In this document: positions 46,589 through 59,020 of the stretch, one piece after another
Layout of the letters: each line of letters starts with the position of its first letter
How positions within the stretch are numbered: position 1 is the first letter of the stretch
Assembly (NCBI RefSeq): GCF_041435215.1
Contig: NZ_CP108394.1
Span: forward strand, 7,502,001-7,566,000
Direction: 5' to 3'
Source of the DNA: Streptomyces sp. NBC_01314
Lineage (GTDB): Bacteria; Actinomycetota; Actinomycetes; Streptomycetales; Streptomycetaceae
DNA length: 64,000 nucleotides
Translations under genes and position numbers: made by a program
Notes under the pieces: generated by a model
The model's input: only the letters and a program-made list of their open reading frames with translations
The model's database searches: none
What the model was told of the DNA's origin: nothing

Positions 46589-47698
46589 TCACGCGGATCG
46601 GCGGAAGCCGATCGTCGGGACCGCCCGCCGCAGCGGCCAGGGGCTGACGTGGTCCTTCGGGAGGAGGTCCTCCAGGAAGGCGTAGCGGCGCAGGGCGGTG
46701 GGGTCCTGGTGGTCCAGGGACCGCACCCGGCGCCACCACGCGGCGAGCTCGGCCCACCCGGGAGCGGACAGCGACCCCCCGAACTCCTGGACCGACAGCG
46801 CGGCGGTCAGGCCCGCGAAGGCCAACCGGTCCGCCAGGGGCCAGTCCGCCAGCGTGCCGGTGACGAAGCCGGCGACGAACACGTCCCCCGCGCCCGTGGG
46901 GTCCAAGGCCTCCACGGCGATGGCGGGCACCTCCGCCGTCTCGCCGGTCCGGCCGTCCACGGCGTACGCGCCCTCCGCGCCCAGCGTCACCACGGCCAGC
47001 GGGACGTGGTCGGTGAGGGCGCGGGCGGCGGCCCGGGGGCACTCGGCGCCGGTGTACCGCATCGCCTCCTGCGCGTTGGGCAGGAACGCCTCGCAGTGGG
47101 CGAGATCGGCGAGCCCCGCCAGGTCCCAGGCGCCGGTCTCGTCCCAGCCGACGTCCGCGAAGATCCGGGTGCCCTTGCTCGCGGCCCGCGCGATCCAGGG
47201 GGCGCGTACGCCGGGCGTGAGGGAGGCGACGGCGGCGCGCGCGTGGGGCGGGCACTCCGGCTCGGACTGCTCCGGGGGCGCCGCGTGGCCGTGGGAGACC
47301 ATCGTGCGTTCGCCCTCGTACGCCATGGAGACCGTGACCGGGGAGTGCCAGCCGGGGACCGTACGGGAGGCGGAGAGGTCGATGCCCTCGCCCTGCTCCA
47401 GGGCGTCCCAGCAGTACTCGCCGTAGTGGTCGTCGCCGAAGGCCGCCGCGAGGGAGGTCTGCAGGCCCAGCCGGGCCAGGGCCGTGGCCATGTTCGCCAC
47501 ACCGCCGGGGCTCGACCCCATCCCGCGTGCCCAGGACTCGGTCCCGCGCACCGGGGCGGAGTCGAGCCCGGTGAAGATGATGTCGAGGAAGACGGTGCCC
47601 GTCAGATAGACGTCCCAGGGCGGGTCGTCCGGTGCTCTCAGTGCCCTCAGCGGGTCGACCTGCGGCCGGTGCGGTCGTTCTCCCTTGAACGCGGTCAC
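46589..47698 (-). CDS. PfkB-family carbohydrate kinase
   Basis: A 369-residue ribokinase-fold sugar kinase. It has the glycine-rich substrate motif SSPGGVANMATALARLG and the catalytic/anion-hole motif LDPTGAGDVFVAGF. Substrate is unknown; position 131 bp downstream of a glucarate dehydratase on the same strand suggests a sugar-acid route, for example a keto-deoxy acid, but that is inference. GTG 47698 is chosen because AGGGAG lies about 8 nt upstream and homology starts after it; the longer frame reaches into the intergenic region. Confidence 0.85.
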   Translation of the reverse strand: MTAFKGERPHRPQVDPLRALRAPDDPPWDVYLTGTVFLDIIFTGLDSAPVRGTESWARGMGSSPGGVANMATALARLGLQTSLAAAFGDDHYGEYCWDALEQGEGIDLSASRTVPGWHSPVTVSMAYEGERTMVSHGHAAPPEQSEPECPPHARAAVASLTPGVRAPWIARAASKGTRIFADVGWDETGAWDLAGLADLAHCEAFLPNAQEAMRYTGAECPRAAARALTDHVPLAVVTLGAEGAYAVDGRTGETAEVPAIAVEALDPTGAGDVFVAGFVTGTLADWPLADRLAFAGLTAALSVQEFGGSLSAPGWAELAAWWRRVRSLDHQDPTALRRYAFLEDLLPKDHVSPWPLRRAVPTIGFRRSA

Positions 47699-47829
47699 GA
47701 TGTGCTCCCTGGCGTGGTGCGGATCTGGCCAAGTCTGCACCAATCGCTCCGCGAGGGGGCGTCGGTCACGCTGTTGCCGGGCCTCGGTGCGTCGCCGGCC
47801 GGCGACCGGCGCGCCGGCCCCGACCGGGA

Positions 47830-49131
47830 CTACCAGCGCGGCACGGCCGGCGTCACCCAGTCCGGCTCGGCGACCCGCATCGCCGCCGCGTCGTCCCGGT
47901 CCTTCAGCGCCCCGTCGTCGTCCAGCCACCGCCGATGCAGGAACGCCAGCTTGTCCCGGTCGAGTTCGACCCCGAGCCCCGGCGCGTCCGACACCCGTAC
48001 CGCCCCGTCCTCGAACGTGAGGCGCGAGGTGAGGACATCCTCCGACTGCCACGGATAGTGGGAGTCACAGGCATGGTGAAGGTCGGGCACCGTGGACGCC
48101 ACGTGCGTCATCGCGGCCAGGCTGATGCCCAGATGGGTGTTGGAGTGCATGGACACGGCGACGCCGAACGTACGGCAGACGGCGGCCAGTTCGCGGGTGT
48201 TGCGCAGCCCGCCCCAGTAGTGGTGGTCGGAGAGGACGACCTGCACGGCGCCCTTCGTGAACGCCTCCTCGATCTCCGCGAACGTGGTCACGCACATGTT
48301 GGTCGCCAGGGGCACATCCGTCCGCGCCGCGACCTCGGCCATCGCGGGCGTCCCGAGCGCCGGGTCCTCCAGGTACTCGAGTACGTCCGCCAGCTCGTCC
48401 GCGACCTTCAGCGACGTCCCCACGGACCAGGCCCCGTTCGGGTCCAGCCGCAGCGGATGCCCGGGGAACGCCTCGGCCAGCGCCCGGACCGCGGCGATCT
48501 CCTCCTCCGGCGGGAACACCCCGCCCTTCAGCTTGAACGACGTGAACCCGTACCGCTCCTTGAACTTCCGGGCCTGCTCCACGACCCCGGCCGGGTCCAC
48601 GGCCGCCCCCCAGTCGTCCTTCTCGCAGGCGACGCCCTCGGGGTGGTCCGCCCACTTGTAGAAGAGGTACGCGCTGTACTCCACGGTGTCCCGCACCTTG
48701 CCGCCGAGCAGCGCGTGCACGGGCAGCCCCAGCGCCTTGCCGAGCGCGTCGAGACAGGCGACCTCGAACCCCGACACGACCGAGAGTCGCAGCTTGTCGG
48801 CGGTCTGGACACCGCGCAGCCCGCCCACGTCGACCTGCCCGGAGACCCGTGACCCGTCGACCGCCACCTCGTCGGCGAGGACGAACAGCCCGTTCAGATC
48901 GCTGACCTGACGGCCCACCAGCTTCTCCGCGAACGGCCGGGCCAGCTCCAGGTACTTGGTGTCGCCGTACGTCTCGCCGACGCCCGTGGTCCCGTCGGCG
49001 GTCACGACCTCCACGATGAGCCGCGGGGTGTACGGCTGGTGCACGCCCTGCGTGTTCAGCAGCGGCGGGTCGGCGACCAGGATCGGGGTCAGCCGGACCT
49101 CGGTGACGGTCAGGTCGCGGGGCGCGGTCAC
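47830..49131 (-). CDS. gudD: Glucarate dehydratase (enolase superfamily)
   Basis: A 433-residue enzyme that dehydrates D-glucarate/L-idarate to 5-keto-4-deoxyglucarate. Features: N-terminal capping domain (GVHQPYTPRLIVEVVT), the Lys-x-Lys base in FTSFKLKGGVF, metal ligands in RLDPNGAWS, YLEDPALG and TNMCVTTF, and the catalytic His in SDHHYWGG and SMHSNTHLGISL. GTG 49131 has AGGAG about 8 nt before. It is divergent from an IclR-type regulator, the classic layout of a regulated catabolic operon. Confidence 0.92.
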   Translation of the reverse strand: MTAPRDLTVTEVRLTPILVADPPLLNTQGVHQPYTPRLIVEVVTADGTTGVGETYGDTKYLELARPFAEKLVGRQVSDLNGLFVLADEVAVDGSRVSGQVDVGGLRGVQTADKLRLSVVSGFEVACLDALGKALGLPVHALLGGKVRDTVEYSAYLFYKWADHPEGVACEKDDWGAAVDPAGVVEQARKFKERYGFTSFKLKGGVFPPEEEIAAVRALAEAFPGHPLRLDPNGAWSVGTSLKVADELADVLEYLEDPALGTPAMAEVAARTDVPLATNMCVTTFAEIEEAFTKGAVQVVLSDHHYWGGLRNTRELAAVCRTFGVAVSMHSNTHLGISLAAMTHVASTVPDLHHACDSHYPWQSEDVLTSRLTFEDGAVRVSDAPGLGVELDRDKLAFLHRRWLDDDGALKDRDDAAAMRVAEPDWVTPAVPRW

Positions 49132-49229
49132 GGGGCGGCTCCTACGGTCGGGACGGCGGACTCTGCGGGGCGAGCTCGGAGACGAGGTGCGGGCCGAACC
49201 GAGAGCCGCCCTGCCGCCTGTATCCCCAT

Positions 49230-49275
49230 GTGGACGTCATCTACGTATGAAGATGGAGACTAGGTACGTGAAACA
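49230..49275. promoter_or_regulatory. Candidate IclR operator region
   Basis: Two inverted repeats overlap here: CATCT-N8-AGATG (49230-49247) and ACGTA...TACGT with a wider spacer. They sit in the 186-bp divergent region between gudD and the regulator gene. Confidence 0.4.
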
Positions 49276-49305
49276 CCGACCGTCAAGAGGCGCGCGCGGC
49301 CCGCC

Positions 49306-49311
49306 TACGAT
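49306..49311 (+). promoter_or_regulatory. -10 box of IclR regulator (leaderless)
   Basis: TACGAT ends 6 nt before ATG 49318. Confidence 0.5.
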
Positions 49312-49317
49312 CGGCGC

Positions 49318-50109
49318 ATGTCGGAGACAGACGGCGCCGGGGGCGTCCGCGAGGTGAAGTCGGCGGCACGCACGGTCGACCTGCTGGAACTGCTGGCCGC
49401 ACGCGGCGACCGACCTGCACGCCTGCAGGAACTGGCGGACGAGCTCCACGTCCCGCGCAGCTCGATGTACGCCCTGCTCCAGACCCTGATCGGCCGCGGC
49501 TGGGTCCGCACGGACATCACCGGTTCCCTCTACGGCATCGGCATCCGCGCCCTGCTCACCGGCACCAGCTACCTGGACTCCGACCCACGCGTCCGTGCCG
49601 TACGGCCCTACCTCGACGAGGCCTCCGAGGCCCTCGGCGAAACCATCCACCTCGCCCGCCTCGACGGCATGGACGTCGCCTACCTGGCCACCCGCGAGTC
49701 CCACGAGTACCTGCGCACGATCAGCCGCGTCGGCCGCCGCCTCCCCGCCCACGCCGGCGCCCTCGGCAAGGCCCTCCTCGCCGAACGCCCCGACTCGGAC
49801 CTCCCCGAGGGCCCCTACGAGGCGCTCACCCCCCGCACCCACACCACCCGTGACTCGCTCGCCGCCGACCTGGCCGCCGTCCGCGCCCGCGGCTACGCCG
49901 TCGACCGCGAGGAGGGCGTGCCCGGCATCATCGGCCTCGGTTTCGCCCTGCGCACCGACACCCCCGCCGAGGACGCCATCAGCTGCTCGGTCCCCGTCGC
50001 CCGCCTGACCCCGGAGCACGAGCGCCGGATCGTGGAAGTGATGGGGGCGATCCGGGCGAAGATCGAGGCGACGAGCCCGGGGACGGCCGGGTCACCGATC
50101 TGGCGCTGA
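49318..50109 (+). CDS. IclR-family transcriptional regulator
   Basis: 263 residues. N-terminal winged helix-turn-helix (AARTVDLLELLAARG, RLQELADELHVPRSSMYALL) and C-terminal effector domain (GETIHLARLDGMDVAYLA, LPAHAGALGKALLAE, GYAVDREEGVPGIIGLGFAL). It is the probable local regulator of the divergent gudD-pfkB unit, responding to a sugar acid; repression versus activation cannot be told. Its gene has a leaderless -10. Confidence 0.92.
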   Translation: MSETDGAGGVREVKSAARTVDLLELLAARGDRPARLQELADELHVPRSSMYALLQTLIGRGWVRTDITGSLYGIGIRALLTGTSYLDSDPRVRAVRPYLDEASEALGETIHLARLDGMDVAYLATRESHEYLRTISRVGRRLPAHAGALGKALLAERPDSDLPEGPYEALTPRTHTTRDSLAADLAAVRARGYAVDREEGVPGIIGLGFALRTDTPAEDAISCSVPVARLTPEHERRIVEVMGAIRAKIEATSPGTAGSPIWR

Positions 50110-50327
50110 GGGGCCGAGCCCTTCGAAGCGCCGCATGCTCCCTCGGGGCGCGGGGAAACGCCCGACCGGCCCCGACCGACCCGCGGCCCGAAGAACACCG
50201 CGAGCCCCGAGTTCTCCCGCGAAAAGCCCTACGGCCCTGTCAGTCCCCCGGCGTACTCTGGAATCACAAGCGCAGGCCACCACCTGCGAGTCGCTTCAAG
50301 GAGGACGTGCGGCCCCAGAGCCGGCCC

Positions 50328-51386
<1,059 letters not shown>

Positions 51387-51398
51387 ACCAGCGCGACC

Positions 51399-51896
51399 AT
51401 GTCGATCGACGTCAACAACGAGTCCGGAACCGAGGTCGACGAGCGGGCGATCCTCGACATCGCCCGCTACGCGCTGACACGGATGCGCATCCACCCCCTC
51501 TCCGAGCTGTCGGTGATCGTGGTGGACGCCGACGCCATGGAGCAGCTGCACATCCAGTGGATGGACCTCACCGGTCCGACCGATGTCATGTCCTTCCCGA
51601 TGGACGAGCTGCGTCCGCCGTCGAAGGGCGACGACGAACCGCCGCAGGGCCTGCTCGGCGACATCGTGCTCTGTCCCGAGGTCGCCGAGAAGCAGGGCAA
51701 GGAAGCGGACACGCAGCACTCCATGGACGAGGAGCTCCAGCTCCTCACCGTCCACGGAGTGCTGCACCTGCTCGGTTACGACCACGAGGAGCCGGACGAG
51801 AAGGCCGAGATGTTCGGCCTGCAGGCCGCCATCGTGGACGGCTGGCGCGCGGAGAAGGGCTTCACCGGCCCCTCCCCGGCACCGACCGTGTCATGA
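51399..51896 (+). CDS. ybeY: rRNA maturation endoribonuclease YbeY
   Basis: A 165-residue zinc endoribonuclease involved in 16S 3'-end processing and 70S quality control. The metal motif [13 protein letters not shown] (three His) is intact, as are the conserved [10 protein letters not shown] and [10 protein letters not shown] strands. The C-terminal tail past EMFGLQ is an actinomycete extension. Its stop overlaps the next start by 4 nt (ATGA), part of a tight phoH-ybeY-CNNM-YjbR operon. Confidence 0.95.
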   Translation: MSIDVNNESGTEVDERAILDIARYALTRMRIHPLSELSVIVVDADAMEQLHIQWMDLTGPTDVMSFPMDELRPPSKGDDEPPQGLLGDIVLCPEVAEKQGKEADTQHSMDEELQLLTVHGVLHLLGYDHEEPDEKAEMFGLQAAIVDGWRAEKGFTGPSPAPTVS

Positions 51897-53200
51897 GCGC
51901 GACCCTCGTCAGCGGTGCCGTCGCGCTGGTCGTCGTCGCCTGGCTCGCCGCCTGCGCGGAGGCGGGCCTCGCGCGCGTCTCCAGCTTCCGGGCCGAGGAG
52001 GCCGTACGGTCCGGGCGGCGTGGCAGCGCCAAGCTCGCCCAGATCTCGGCCGACCCGAGCCGCTATCTGAACCTCGCGCTGCTGGTTCGCGTGGCCTGCG
52101 AGATGGCCGCCGCCGCGCTCGTCACGTACGCCTGCCTGCAGCAGTTCGACGCGACCTGGGAGGCCCTGACCGTCGCCATCGGCGTCATGGTCCTCGTCAG
52201 CTATGTGGCCGTCGGTGTCTCCCCGCGCACCATCGGCCGCCAGCACCCCCTGAACACGGCCACGGCGGCGGCGTACGTGCTGCTGCCGCTGGCCCGCGTC
52301 CTGGGCCCGATCCCGTCGCTCCTCATCCTCATCGGCAACGCGCTGACCCCGGGCAAGGGCTTCCGTCGGGGCCCGTTCGCCTCCGAGGCCGAGCTGCGCG
52401 CGCTGGTCGACCTCGCCGAGAAGGAGTCGCTGATCGAGGCCGAGGAGCGCCGCATGGTGCACTCGGTCTTCGAGCTGGGCGACACCCTCGTCCGCGAGGT
52501 GATGGTCCCGCGCACCGACCTGGTCGTCATCGAGCGCTACAAGACCATCCGCCAGGCCCTCACCCTCGCCCTGCGGTCCGGTTTCTCGCGCATGCCGGTC
52601 ACCGGCGAGAACGAGGACGACATCGTCGGGATCGTGTACCTGAAGGACCTGGCGCGCAAGACGCACATCAGCCGGGACGCCGAGAGCGAACTGGTGTCCA
52701 CGGCGATGCGCCCCGCCGTCTTCGTCCCCGACACGAAGAACGCCGGCGATCTGCTCCGTGAGATGCAGCAGGAGCGCAACCACGTCGCCGTCGTCATCGA
52801 CGAGTACGGCGGCACCGCCGGCATCGTCACCATCGAGGACATCCTCGAGGAGATCGTCGGCGAGATCACCGACGAGTACGACCGCGAGCTCCCGCCCGTC
52901 GAGGACCTCGGCGAGGACCGCTACCGCGTCACCGCCCGCCTCGACATCACCGACCTCGGCGAGCTGTACGGCCTGGAGGCCTACGACGACGAGGACGTGG
53001 AGACCGTGGGTGGCCTCCTCGCCAAGGCCCTGGGCCGCGTCCCGATCGCCGGCGCCTCCTCGGTCGTCGCCCTGCCGGACCAGCGCGCACTGCGCCTCAC
53101 GGCGGAGGCCGCGGCCGGCCGCCGCAACAAGATCGTCACGGTGCTGGTGGAGCCGATCGGCCCCGCCGGGCAGTCGCAGGAGGACACGAAGCCGGAATGA
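51893..53200 (+). CDS. CNNM/CorC-type CBS-domain membrane transporter
   Basis: A 435-residue hemolysin-C-like protein. It has a DUF21 (CNNM) membrane domain with about four helices (residues 1-150), then a CBS pair ([53 protein letters not shown]). A CorC_HlyC domain ends the protein ([32 protein letters not shown]). Members act in Mg2+ or Co2+ efflux or Mg2+ homeostasis. ATG 51893 overlaps ybeY; the stop overlaps the following gene (ATGA). Confidence 0.92.
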   Translation: MSATLVSGAVALVVVAWLAACAEAGLARVSSFRAEEAVRSGRRGSAKLAQISADPSRYLNLALLVRVACEMAAAALVTYACLQQFDATWEALTVAIGVMVLVSYVAVGVSPRTIGRQHPLNTATAAAYVLLPLARVLGPIPSLLILIGNALTPGKGFRRGPFASEAELRALVDLAEKESLIEAEERRMVHSVFELGDTLVREVMVPRTDLVVIERYKTIRQALTLALRSGFSRMPVTGENEDDIVGIVYLKDLARKTHISRDAESELVSTAMRPAVFVPDTKNAGDLLREMQQERNHVAVVIDEYGGTAGIVTIEDILEEIVGEITDEYDRELPPVEDLGEDRYRVTARLDITDLGELYGLEAYDDEDVETVGGLLAKALGRVPIAGASSVVALPDQRALRLTAEAAAGRRNKIVTVLVEPIGPAGQSQEDTKPE

Positions 53201-53556
53201 CACCACAGGAGTTGCGTGCCTTCTGCCTCTCCTTCAACGAGGCCGTCGAGGACTTCCCCTTCCGCCCCGAGATCTCCGTCTTCAAGGTCCTCGGCAAGAT
53301 GTTCGCCCTGAGCTGGACGGACCAACACCCGCTCAAGGTCAACCTCAAGTGCGACCCCGAGGACGCGGTCCGGCTCCGCACCGAGCACCCGGGCCTGATC
53401 ATCCCCGGCTATCACATGAACAAGCGCCACTGGAACACGGTGACCCTCGACGGCGGTCTGCCGGACCGGCTGGCCGAGGAGCTGATCGAGGACTCGTACG
53501 ACCTGGTGGTGGCCGGTCTGCCGCGCGCGGAGCGGCTCCGTCTCGACCGGGCGTGA
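53197..53556 (+). CDS. MmcQ/YjbR-family protein
   Basis: A 119-residue CyaY-like-fold protein: LSFNEAVEDFPFRPEISVFK, KMFALSWTDQHPLKVNLKCD and the MNKRHWNTVTLDGG signature that defines YjbR. The fold is DNA-binding-like but no activity is established. It starts inside the stop of the CNNM gene and is the last gene of the tightly overlapping operon; the next gene has its own -10. Confidence 0.9.
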   Translation: MTPQELRAFCLSFNEAVEDFPFRPEISVFKVLGKMFALSWTDQHPLKVNLKCDPEDAVRLRTEHPGLIIPGYHMNKRHWNTVTLDGGLPDRLAEELIEDSYDLVVAGLPRAERLRLDRA

Positions 53557-53593
53557 ACGCACCCCGTGGCGTGAGGGGCCGACCCGGTCTCCG

Positions 53594-53599
53594 TATGCT
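53594..53599 (+). promoter_or_regulatory. -10 box of deaminase-like gene (leaderless)
   Basis: TATGCT ends 6 nt before ATG 53606. Confidence 0.5.
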
Positions 53600-53605
53600 C
53601 GGCTC

Positions 53606-53959
53606 ATGACCGACAGCAGCGCGCTCGACCCCGAGGACCGCAAGATCGTGACCCTGGCCCGTTCCGCGCGGGCCCGCAACGGAGTGCCCGAGGGGGCGGC
53701 CGTACGGGACGAGACGGGGCGGACGTATGTCGCCGGGACGGTGGCCCTCGACTCCCTGCGGCTGAGCGCGCTGCGCACGGCCGTCGCCATGGCGGTGGCC
53801 TCCGGCGCGAAGTCCCTGGAGGCGGCGGCCGTGGTGACCGACGCCGACACCGTCTCCGACGAGGACCGGGCCGCCGTACGGGATCTAGGCGGGCCCGGGA
53901 CTCCGGTGCTGCTGGCGGGACCGGACGGGACGGTACGGGTGACGGTGACGGCGGGCTGA
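53606..53959 (+). CDS. Degenerate cytidine-deaminase-fold protein
   Basis: 117 residues that align with the cytidine deaminase fold (VPEGAAVRDETGRTYVAGTV, then helix, then AAAVVTDADTVSDED). The catalytic and zinc residues are gone: the Cys-Ala-Glu-Arg-Thr motif reads Ser-Ala-Leu-Arg-Thr, and the Pro-Cys-x2-Cys motif is replaced by SDEDRA. It cannot be a zinc deaminase. It occupies the place of cdd between ybeY and era in the conserved bacterial order, so it is probably a former cytidine deaminase kept for another role; the frame is intact and a leaderless promoter is present. Confidence 0.75.
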   Translation: MTDSSALDPEDRKIVTLARSARARNGVPEGAAVRDETGRTYVAGTVALDSLRLSALRTAVAMAVASGAKSLEAAAVVTDADTVSDEDRAAVRDLGGPGTPVLLAGPDGTVRVTVTAG

Positions 53960-53993
53960 GCGCCGGGCCACCGAGAAGCCGAGCGAGGCCCCG

Positions 53994-55562
53994 CTAGTTC
54001 TTCTGCAGCGTGCGGGTCACCCCGGCGATGACGGCCGTCGTCAGGATCCAGCCGAGGGCCGTCAGGGCGTAGGCCAGCCACTGGAGGGTGCCGTCCGTCC
54101 AGTACCAGGCGGTGCGCTGGCCCAGACCGCCGATGGGGATGAGCAGGTCGAGGGTGTAGACGAACGGCTCGAAGGGGGCACCCTCCCCCCGTTTCACCGG
54201 CGTGGGGGAGCCGGCGGCGAAGGCCGTCGTGCCCAGCAGGGCCAGGGCGAGGAGCCAGACGCCGGCCAGCCAGGGGCGGTAGCCGTAGCCGACGGTCACG
54301 TCGAGGAGGTGGCCCCAGACGCGGGCCGCGGGGTGCAGCGTGCGGCGCCGGTGGCGTTGCTTGGCGAGGAGGACCCGGCGGGCGTCGTCGTCGTGGCCGG
54401 CCCTGCGGTACCAGCTCGCCAGCTGTTCGTACGGCTGCGGGTTGTAGCCGGGGCTGCGCGCTATCCACTCCAGGCGGCGGGTCACCGTCGCCCGGTCGCC
54501 CACCGCCTCCCGGCGCCCGCCGTCCGCCTCCGCCGTTTTGATCGAGCCGTAGACGAAGCCGTCCAGTTCCACCGTCTCCGGCCAACTGTGCTCGTTCTCG
54601 TGGAGGTACGACACCTGTGCGCCCCGCAGGTCGACGGTGCCGGTGGGCCGCTGGGCGAGGGTGAGGTCGAAGTCGGTGGCCTGCGTGAGCATGGCGACCA
54701 GGGCCGGGCCGCCGGCGTGTTCGCCGTCGGGGGAGCCGTTCAGGACCGCGCCCTCGAAGGTCAGGTTGTCCGTGATCCGGGTGCCGCGCAGCCGTACGGT
54801 CCCGTTCGCGGTGAATCCGCCGGAGAGGTTGAGCGTCTGGATCACGGCGTTGTCCAGGGTGAGGGCGACCCCGCCGGGGCCGGGGCGGTCCAGCCGCGCG
54901 CCCTGCATGAAGAGTCCGCCCGACAACTGCGCGCCCAGCAGCCGGACTTCTCCGCGGGCGACGAATCCGTGCCGGCAGTAGAGGCCTCCCTCCACGGCCA
55001 GGCCACCGCCGCGCACGGCCCATCCGGTCGGTGAGGTGATCTCGGCCCCGTTGAGGATCACGGCCCCGCTCACCTGGGCGTTGACGAGCGACAGAGCCAC
55101 GGCATGACGGTGCAACGGCGAGACGGCACCCTGTTCCACGACGGATCCCCGCAGATCGAGGAGCCCGTCCACACGGACCGTCGCGGCTTCGATGCCGGGT
55201 ACCCGGCAGTTCGTGATCGCGACCGTGCGGGTCGACGCTCCGAAGAGGTCCACCCTCTCCTCCAGCCGGCACTCCTCCAGCCACAGCGGGTGACCGATCT
55301 CCGCCCCGGACAGATCGAGGCGCCCGGTGATGCGTGCGCCGGCGAGCCGCAGACAAGCGACGGAACCCTGCTGCGGGCTGCTCGCGCCCAGCAGCAGCGC
55401 CACGATCACCGCCGCCCGCACCGTCCGCCCCGGCCCCCACTCCCCACCCCCGGCGACCCGGTCCTGCTCCGGCGTCCCCGTCCGCAGGTCGACCCGCCGT
55501 CCCTGGGGGAACGCGTCCCACAGCTCGCGTTCCGGCCGCGTCAACTCGTCGTAGGTGAGCAT
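53994..55562 (-). CDS. Beta-helix (pentapeptide-like) membrane protein
   Basis: 522 residues. About residues 60-330 consist of stacked hydrophobic repeats (LRLAGARITGRLDLSGAEIG, VRLLGAQLSGGLFMQGARL, VRLRGTRITDNLTFEGAVL) typical of a right-handed beta-helix related to pentapeptide repeats. A helical region with YEQLASWYRRAGHDDDARRV follows, and three or four membrane helices end the protein (WLAGVWLLALALLGTTAFA ...). Streptomyces homologues are often labelled membrane-associated oxidoreductase, without any visible redox motif. ATG at 55562. It interrupts the ybeY-era neighbourhood. Confidence 0.8.
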   Translation of the reverse strand: MLTYDELTRPERELWDAFPQGRRVDLRTGTPEQDRVAGGGEWGPGRTVRAAVIVALLLGASSPQQGSVACLRLAGARITGRLDLSGAEIGHPLWLEECRLEERVDLFGASTRTVAITNCRVPGIEAATVRVDGLLDLRGSVVEQGAVSPLHRHAVALSLVNAQVSGAVILNGAEITSPTGWAVRGGGLAVEGGLYCRHGFVARGEVRLLGAQLSGGLFMQGARLDRPGPGGVALTLDNAVIQTLNLSGGFTANGTVRLRGTRITDNLTFEGAVLNGSPDGEHAGGPALVAMLTQATDFDLTLAQRPTGTVDLRGAQVSYLHENEHSWPETVELDGFVYGSIKTAEADGGRREAVGDRATVTRRLEWIARSPGYNPQPYEQLASWYRRAGHDDDARRVLLAKQRHRRRTLHPAARVWGHLLDVTVGYGYRPWLAGVWLLALALLGTTAFAAGSPTPVKRGEGAPFEPFVYTLDLLIPIGGLGQRTAWYWTDGTLQWLAYALTALGWILTTAVIAGVTRTLQKN

Positions 55563-55618
55563 CAGTACAGGGTAGTGATCTTCGACAGTGCCGCGCCGGG
55601 GGGCGCTCGCCGCGTAGT

Positions 55619-55633
55619 GTTACGGCCGGTAAC
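55619..55633. promoter_or_regulatory. Palindrome GTTAC-N5-GTAAC
   Basis: GTTACGGCCGGTAAC is a perfect 5-bp inverted repeat with palindromic centre, 57 bp upstream of the minus-strand gene and in the 426-bp divergent region that holds no gene. Candidate operator. Confidence 0.4.
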
Positions 55634-55988
55634 AGCCCTCCGAGCTGCGCGAAAATCATGCGCGGACGAGTGGACACCGGGACGCGGCCACCCGACAACC
55701 CGCGCGGCGCGGGACAGAACACCCAACCCTCCGCCCCACCGCCGACTGGGCCGGCGCCCCCGGCGATCGGCTTCGGCCACTTTCACCGGCCCCGGGCGGA
55801 ACCCGCAGAACGGCTCTTGCAATCTTGGCCCGCGCACGTCTCAATGGAGCCGTTCTCTTGGCGGACTGTCACATTCCGCCGCGCGGCCGCGCATTGCACA
55901 GCCCCCACATGGCAACGCCCGTACCGGGACGTACGGGGCTCCCCCAGGCCCTGTGCCACATCCCGTACCAGGGAAGGGAATTCGCTCG

Positions 55989-56465
55989 ATGAGACGCATA
56001 CGACTCGGAGTCGGCTCGGCGCTCGCGGCAGGGACGCTGGCCGTCACCGGCCTGGCGCTCGCCCCCACCGCCGTGGCGGTCACCCCTGACGTCGCGACGA
56101 TCAACGCCTCCTGCACGATCGGCGGTTCCGGAGTGGCCACGCTCACGGCCACCCAGGACGGCACCTCCGCCACCGTCACCGTCACCTCGGAGGAGATCAC
56201 CGCCCCGATCGCCCTCGCCGAGGACTCCATCCAGTCCACGCTCACCCTCGTGAACGCGAGCGGCGGCACCGTCGCCTTCACGGGTACCGAGAACCCGGCG
56301 CTGGCCGCCGGTGACGGCGTGGAGGTCGGGCCCCTCACCGGCACCGTCGCCCCCGGCGACAGCCTGGACGCCTTCGGCGGCTCACTGCAGATGGTGATCC
56401 TCGGGTTCGCCGTGACATGCACCGCCGCCGAGGCACAGTCGCCGGGCCCGTTCGTCTTCGACTGA
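55989..56465 (+). CDS. Small secreted protein
   Basis: 158 residues with a clear Sec signal peptide (MRRIRLGVGSALAAGTLAVT, cleavage after VAVT or similar near residue 34). The mature part is a Thr/Ala-rich beta-strand protein with two cysteines (ASCTIGG and VTCTAAE) that may form one disulfide. No catalytic motif. The ribosome site GGAAGGGAA precedes ATG 55989 by about 9 nt. No family recognised; an immunoglobulin-like surface protein is a guess. Confidence 0.75.
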   Translation: MRRIRLGVGSALAAGTLAVTGLALAPTAVAVTPDVATINASCTIGGSGVATLTATQDGTSATVTVTSEEITAPIALAEDSIQSTLTLVNASGGTVAFTGTENPALAAGDGVEVGPLTGTVAPGDSLDAFGGSLQMVILGFAVTCTAAEAQSPGPFVFD

Positions 56466-56492
56466 CCTGCCGCACGCACCTGGGTCACGGGT

Positions 56493-56528
56493 GAGGGGTG
56501 GTGCCGCCCACCGGCGGTACCACCCCTC
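56493..56528. terminator. Two-way terminator between secreted protein and glnB
   Basis: A 16-bp stem, GAGGGGTGGTGCCGCC with GGCGGTACCACCCCTC (one G-T), loop CACC, lies between convergent genes. Confidence 0.85.
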
Positions 56529-56543
56529 ATCGGCTCCGCCGGC

Positions 56544-58689
<2,146 letters not shown>

Positions 58690-58707
<18 letters not shown>

Positions 58708-58811
58708 GGGGTGTCCGGACGGAGGAGTCCACCCGGCAGCCAGCCGGGCGCTACCTCCAAGCCCGGTCCTTCAGGACCGGGCCAAGTTGACCCTGAACTT
58801 CCAGCCCACGG
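58690..58811 (+). ncRNA. Putative omega-RNA (reRNA) and guide
   Basis: The tnpB 3' end and right end can form three hairpins: CACCCC-GTAA-GGGGTG (58698-58713), CCCGGC-N5-GCCGGG (58732-58748) and the 10-bp stem at 58761-58782. The ~20 nt following TTGAC (58792-58811, starting CCTGAACTTCC) would be the guide. They correspond to amtB sequence that would abut GTGAT (57267-57271) in an empty site. Confidence 0.5.
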
Positions 58812-59007
58812 CGTAGGAGCAGACGACACCGGCGGCGAGGCCGATGACCAGCGCGCCGAGCAGCGAGACCGAGCCGCAGGACGGGGTGATGGCGACCAGA
58901 CCGGCGACCGCGCCGGAGGCCGAGCCCAGCGTCGTCGGGTGGCCGTCGCGCTTCTGCTCGGAAAGCTCACGGTCCGTGCTGGGTACGGCGCGGCTCTGGC
59001 GATCAGG

Positions 59008-59013
59008 GACAAT
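59008..59013 (+). promoter_or_regulatory. -10 box of era (leaderless)
   Basis: GACAAT ends 7 nt before ATG 59021, as for hemW. It lies about 40 bp from the broken 5' edge of the amtB remnant. Confidence 0.6.
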
Positions 59014-59020
59014 GGGCGCC

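Noticed and set aside
55104..55988. Long plus-strand frame upstream of the secreted protein
   Set aside because: It overlaps the minus-strand beta-helix gene and intergenic DNA; the signal peptide begins at ATG 55989.
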